Position numbers and translations under genes: made by a program. 14,640 nucleotides of DNA, taken from contig DDYO01000104.1 in NCBI GenBank assembly GCA_002348045.1, positions 1 through 14,640 of the forward strand. Direction: 5' to 3'. Under the pieces are notes generated by a model that was given only the letters and a program-made list of their open reading frames with translations, had not been told where the DNA came from and searched no databases. Shown piece by piece: positions 13,427-14,640 of this stretch; the first letter of the stretch is position 1; the number at the start of each line of letters is the position of its first letter. This DNA is from Anaerolineales bacterium UBA2232. GTDB taxonomy: Bacteria > Chloroflexota > Anaerolineae > UBA2200.

Positions 13427-13455
13427 TTGACATCCTGGACAAGATGGAGTAGAAT
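13427..13455 (+). promoter_or_regulatory. rpsT promoter
   Basis: TTGACA (13427-13432), 17-base spacer, TAGAAT (13450-13455). Predicted start near 13462 gives a leader of about 129 bases before rpsT. It lies 75 bases from parS site 2. Confidence 0.85.
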
Positions 13456-13507
13456 ACCCCTCGCCGTAATCCTGCTCGGCCGGCGCATTGTAACGATGCT
13501 CTAAACA

Positions 13508-13574
13508 TGTGTCAAAATAGCCGGTCAGAACAAGCCTAGCGGCACAGATATTATCAGAGTTTCTCTCTGACACA
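13508..13574 (+). other. Alternative stems in the rpsT 5' leader
   Basis: TGTGTCA (13508-13514) is complementary to TGACACA (13568-13574). The local hairpin TCAGAG-TTTCT-CTCTGA (13554-13570) uses three of the same bases, so the two are mutually exclusive. Both end 5-10 bases before the Shine-Dalgarno GGAGG (13580-13584). Possible site for S20 autoregulation; inferred only. Confidence 0.4.
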
Positions 13575-13590
13575 CGCACGGAGGTCTATT

Positions 13591-13863
13591 TTGGCGAACA
13601 CCAAGTCAGCCCTAAAGCGGATCCGAACCTCGGAGAAGAGGCGTCTGCGTAACCGCAAGGCTCGGACCGAGGCCCGGTCCTACGTGAAGAAGGCCCGCTC
13701 CGAGATAGAGGCGGGTAACCTTGAGGAAGCAAAGAAGGTCGTGACCCTGGCGGCGCGCGCCCTGGACAAGGCGGCTGAGAAGGGCATTATCCACAAGAAT
13801 AGCGCGGCCCGTCGCAAATCTCGCTTGATGCAGCGCCTCAATGAGGCTGCACAGCAGGCCTAG
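13591..13863 (+). CDS. rpsT: 30S ribosomal protein S20
   Basis: Primary 16S rRNA-binding protein of the small subunit. It has 90 residues, very basic. The N-terminus MANTKSALKRIRTSEKRRLRN and the later GIIHKNSAARRKSRLMQRLN (about 65-84) are the S20 hallmarks; the protein is a three-helix bundle. The start is TTG 13591, 6 bases after GGAGG (13580-13584). E. coli rpsT also starts with UUG, which there is part of S20 autoregulation. It has its own promoter and a downstream terminator, so it is a single-gene unit. Confidence 0.97.
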   Translation: MANTKSALKRIRTSEKRRLRNRKARTEARSYVKKARSEIEAGNLEEAKKVVTLAARALDKAAEKGIIHKNSAARRKSRLMQRLNEAAQQA

Positions 13864-13865
13864 TT

Positions 13866-13894
13866 CGAGGCAGAATGACCTCAGTCTAGCCTCG
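13866..13894 (+). other. Hairpin directly after rpsT
   Basis: CGAGGC (13866-13871) pairs with GCCTCG (13889-13894), with inner GAC/GTC (13877-13879, 13884-13886). It begins two bases after the rpsT stop and precedes the terminator. It probably protects the mRNA 3' end. Confidence 0.45.
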
Positions 13895-13907
13895 CTCCGT
13901 ACGATCG

Positions 13908-13945
13908 CAGCACCTCCTGGCACCCTGGGGGTGCTGTTTCTATTG
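13908..13945 (+). terminator. rpsT terminator
   Basis: CAGCACCTCC (13908-13917) pairs with GGGGGTGCTG (13927-13936), 10 bp with one G-T, 9-base loop, followed by TTTCTATTGT. It lies between convergent rpsT and the membrane-protein gene, whose stop codon (13940-13942) falls in the T-rich tail. Confidence 0.8.
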
Positions 13946-14640
13946 TCCCTTGAGAACTTCGAATACCCACACATCGCCGTCCGAATACGCAGTACGGTAG
14001 CGGAAATCGCCAACGAACCACTCTGGTCTCAGCTCCCTACCACGGCTGCCGATGTAGATGTGCGTGACGCCCTCCTTATCCACTAAGGATGCCAGCGCCA
14101 GATCTTGGGAGCCTGCGGCGTGCGACACGGTCTCGGCCAAGGCGTTCGTGCGCTCTACATAGTCGGGCTTACCGTAGGCGTAGGGCAACGGTGGAAGGAC
14201 GGTTCTCCTCTGCGCCAGCATCGGTATCCAGGCACCCCCATCAGTCCCCACATATATACCCAGCTGCCAGAGCCTCACGCTGGTGAGGAAGACCGCATCC
14301 GTCGGGGTCTGATTGCGGATCCATTCCATGGCAGCGCGGTCCCGCGCAGAAGCCATCACCGTGGAGTCATCGATGACCGAAACCATGCCCCAGGCGCACT
14401 TCCAGGCAATGACCAGCGCCAGACCGGTGGCGGCCAGTCGCGCGAAGGCAGCAGCCACTGAGGCCCAACCCGCCCTTTCACCCACTGACACGCTGCACTT
14501 CCACAATCGCTCGGCCGTTACGGCAAAACCCTGGCCACCCAGTATCGCCAGGGGCAAGAACAGAGAGATCGTCGCGCTAGCGTTGTTAACGAGGTTGGTC
14601 TGGGGCAACCCGATCGAGCCCGGATTCACGACCAACGCCA
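13940..14640 (-). CDS. Polytopic membrane protein, C-terminal part (5' end outside window)
   Basis: The frame is open to the right edge; the apparent start at 14635 is only an internal TTG, so the gene is truncated by the window. The visible ~233 residues include two hydrophobic segments (around ATISLFLPLAILGGQGFAV and RLAATGLALVIAW) and then a soluble tail starting DRAAMEWIRNQTPTDAVFL, with WQLGIYVGTDGGAWIPMLA and VTHIYIGSRG. An AMEWIRNQTP-DAVFL start to the tail after membrane helices is typical of large multi-span glycosyltransferase-like or O-antigen-type membrane proteins, where this part lies outside the membrane. Function is not known, and no catalytic motif can be seen here. Confidence 0.75.
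   Translation of the reverse strand, partial: ALVVNPGSIGLPQTNLVNNASATISLFLPLAILGGQGFAVTAERLWKCSVSVGERAGWASVAAAFARLAATGLALVIAWKCAWGMVSVIDDSTVMASARDRAAMEWIRNQTPTDAVFLTSVRLWQLGIYVGTDGGAWIPMLAQRRTVLPPLPYAYGKPDYVERTNALAETVSHAAGSQDLALASLVDKEGVTHIYIGSRGRELRPEWFVGDFRYRTAYSDGDVWVFEVLKGQ

Noticed and set aside
13288..13488. Upstream extension of the methyltransferase through the parS sites
   Set aside because: A good AAGGAG-GTG start exists at 13287, and the extension shows no methyltransferase character.
1..14640. Mobile elements, CRISPR arrays, phage or defence genes
   Set aside because: No transposase, integrase, long terminal repeats or spaced direct repeats were seen; nearly all coding sequence is housekeeping.

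Overview
The window is a densely packed, roughly 60% G+C bacterial chromosome segment with housekeeping genes and no sign of phage, transposons or CRISPR. Gene content (leu/ilvE/cimA beside a compact his operon, monofunctional ACT-type prephenate dehydratase, a selenocysteine tRNA, a WQ-GIYVGTDGG-type membrane protein) suggests a Chloroflexota-like organism, possibly from a metagenome. That placement is an inference from protein character, not a proof.

Layout. (1) 1-3130, plus strand: the 3' part of leuB, then ilvE and cimA. They cover branched-chain amino acid synthesis and supply 2-oxobutyrate from pyruvate through citramalate. (2) 3131-3232: a long convergent hairpin. (3) 3233-10027, minus strand: a complete nine-gene histidine operon read hisG-D-C-B-H-A-F-I-E, nearly all genes overlapping or spaced by a few bases. 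Ahead of it (10028-10222) lie a near-consensus promoter, a 29-codon leader ORF with five consecutive His codons, and a rho-independent terminator whose left arm can pair with the leader ORF: a textbook-type histidine attenuator. The predicted transcription start falls on the A of the leader ATG, so the leader peptide would be translated leaderlessly. (4) 10312-11938, plus strand: divergent pheA (prephenate dehydratase) with its own extended -10 promoter set inside an inverted repeat, then a bacterioferritin-like gene. (5) 11939-12200: unassigned DNA rich in short hairpins. (6) 12201-12297, minus strand: tRNA-Sec (anticodon UCA) with its own promoter and terminator. (7) 12376-13287, minus strand: a SAM methyltransferase with a C-terminal zinc ribbon. 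(8) 13288-13590: a divergent intergenic region carrying two parS centromere-like sites (one the exact 16-bp consensus) and the rpsT promoter. (9) rpsT (TTG start, plus strand) with a terminator, convergent with the 3' end of a membrane protein gene that runs off the right edge.

The most noteworthy items are the histidine attenuator with a leaderless leader peptide, the tandem parS sites between a methyltransferase gene and rpsT, and the tRNA-Sec gene whose promoter places transcription start almost at the mature 5' end. Three promoters (his, tRNA-Sec, rpsT) share TTGACA plus exactly 17 bp plus a TAnnnT/TATnnT box, which makes the promoter calls mutually supportive.
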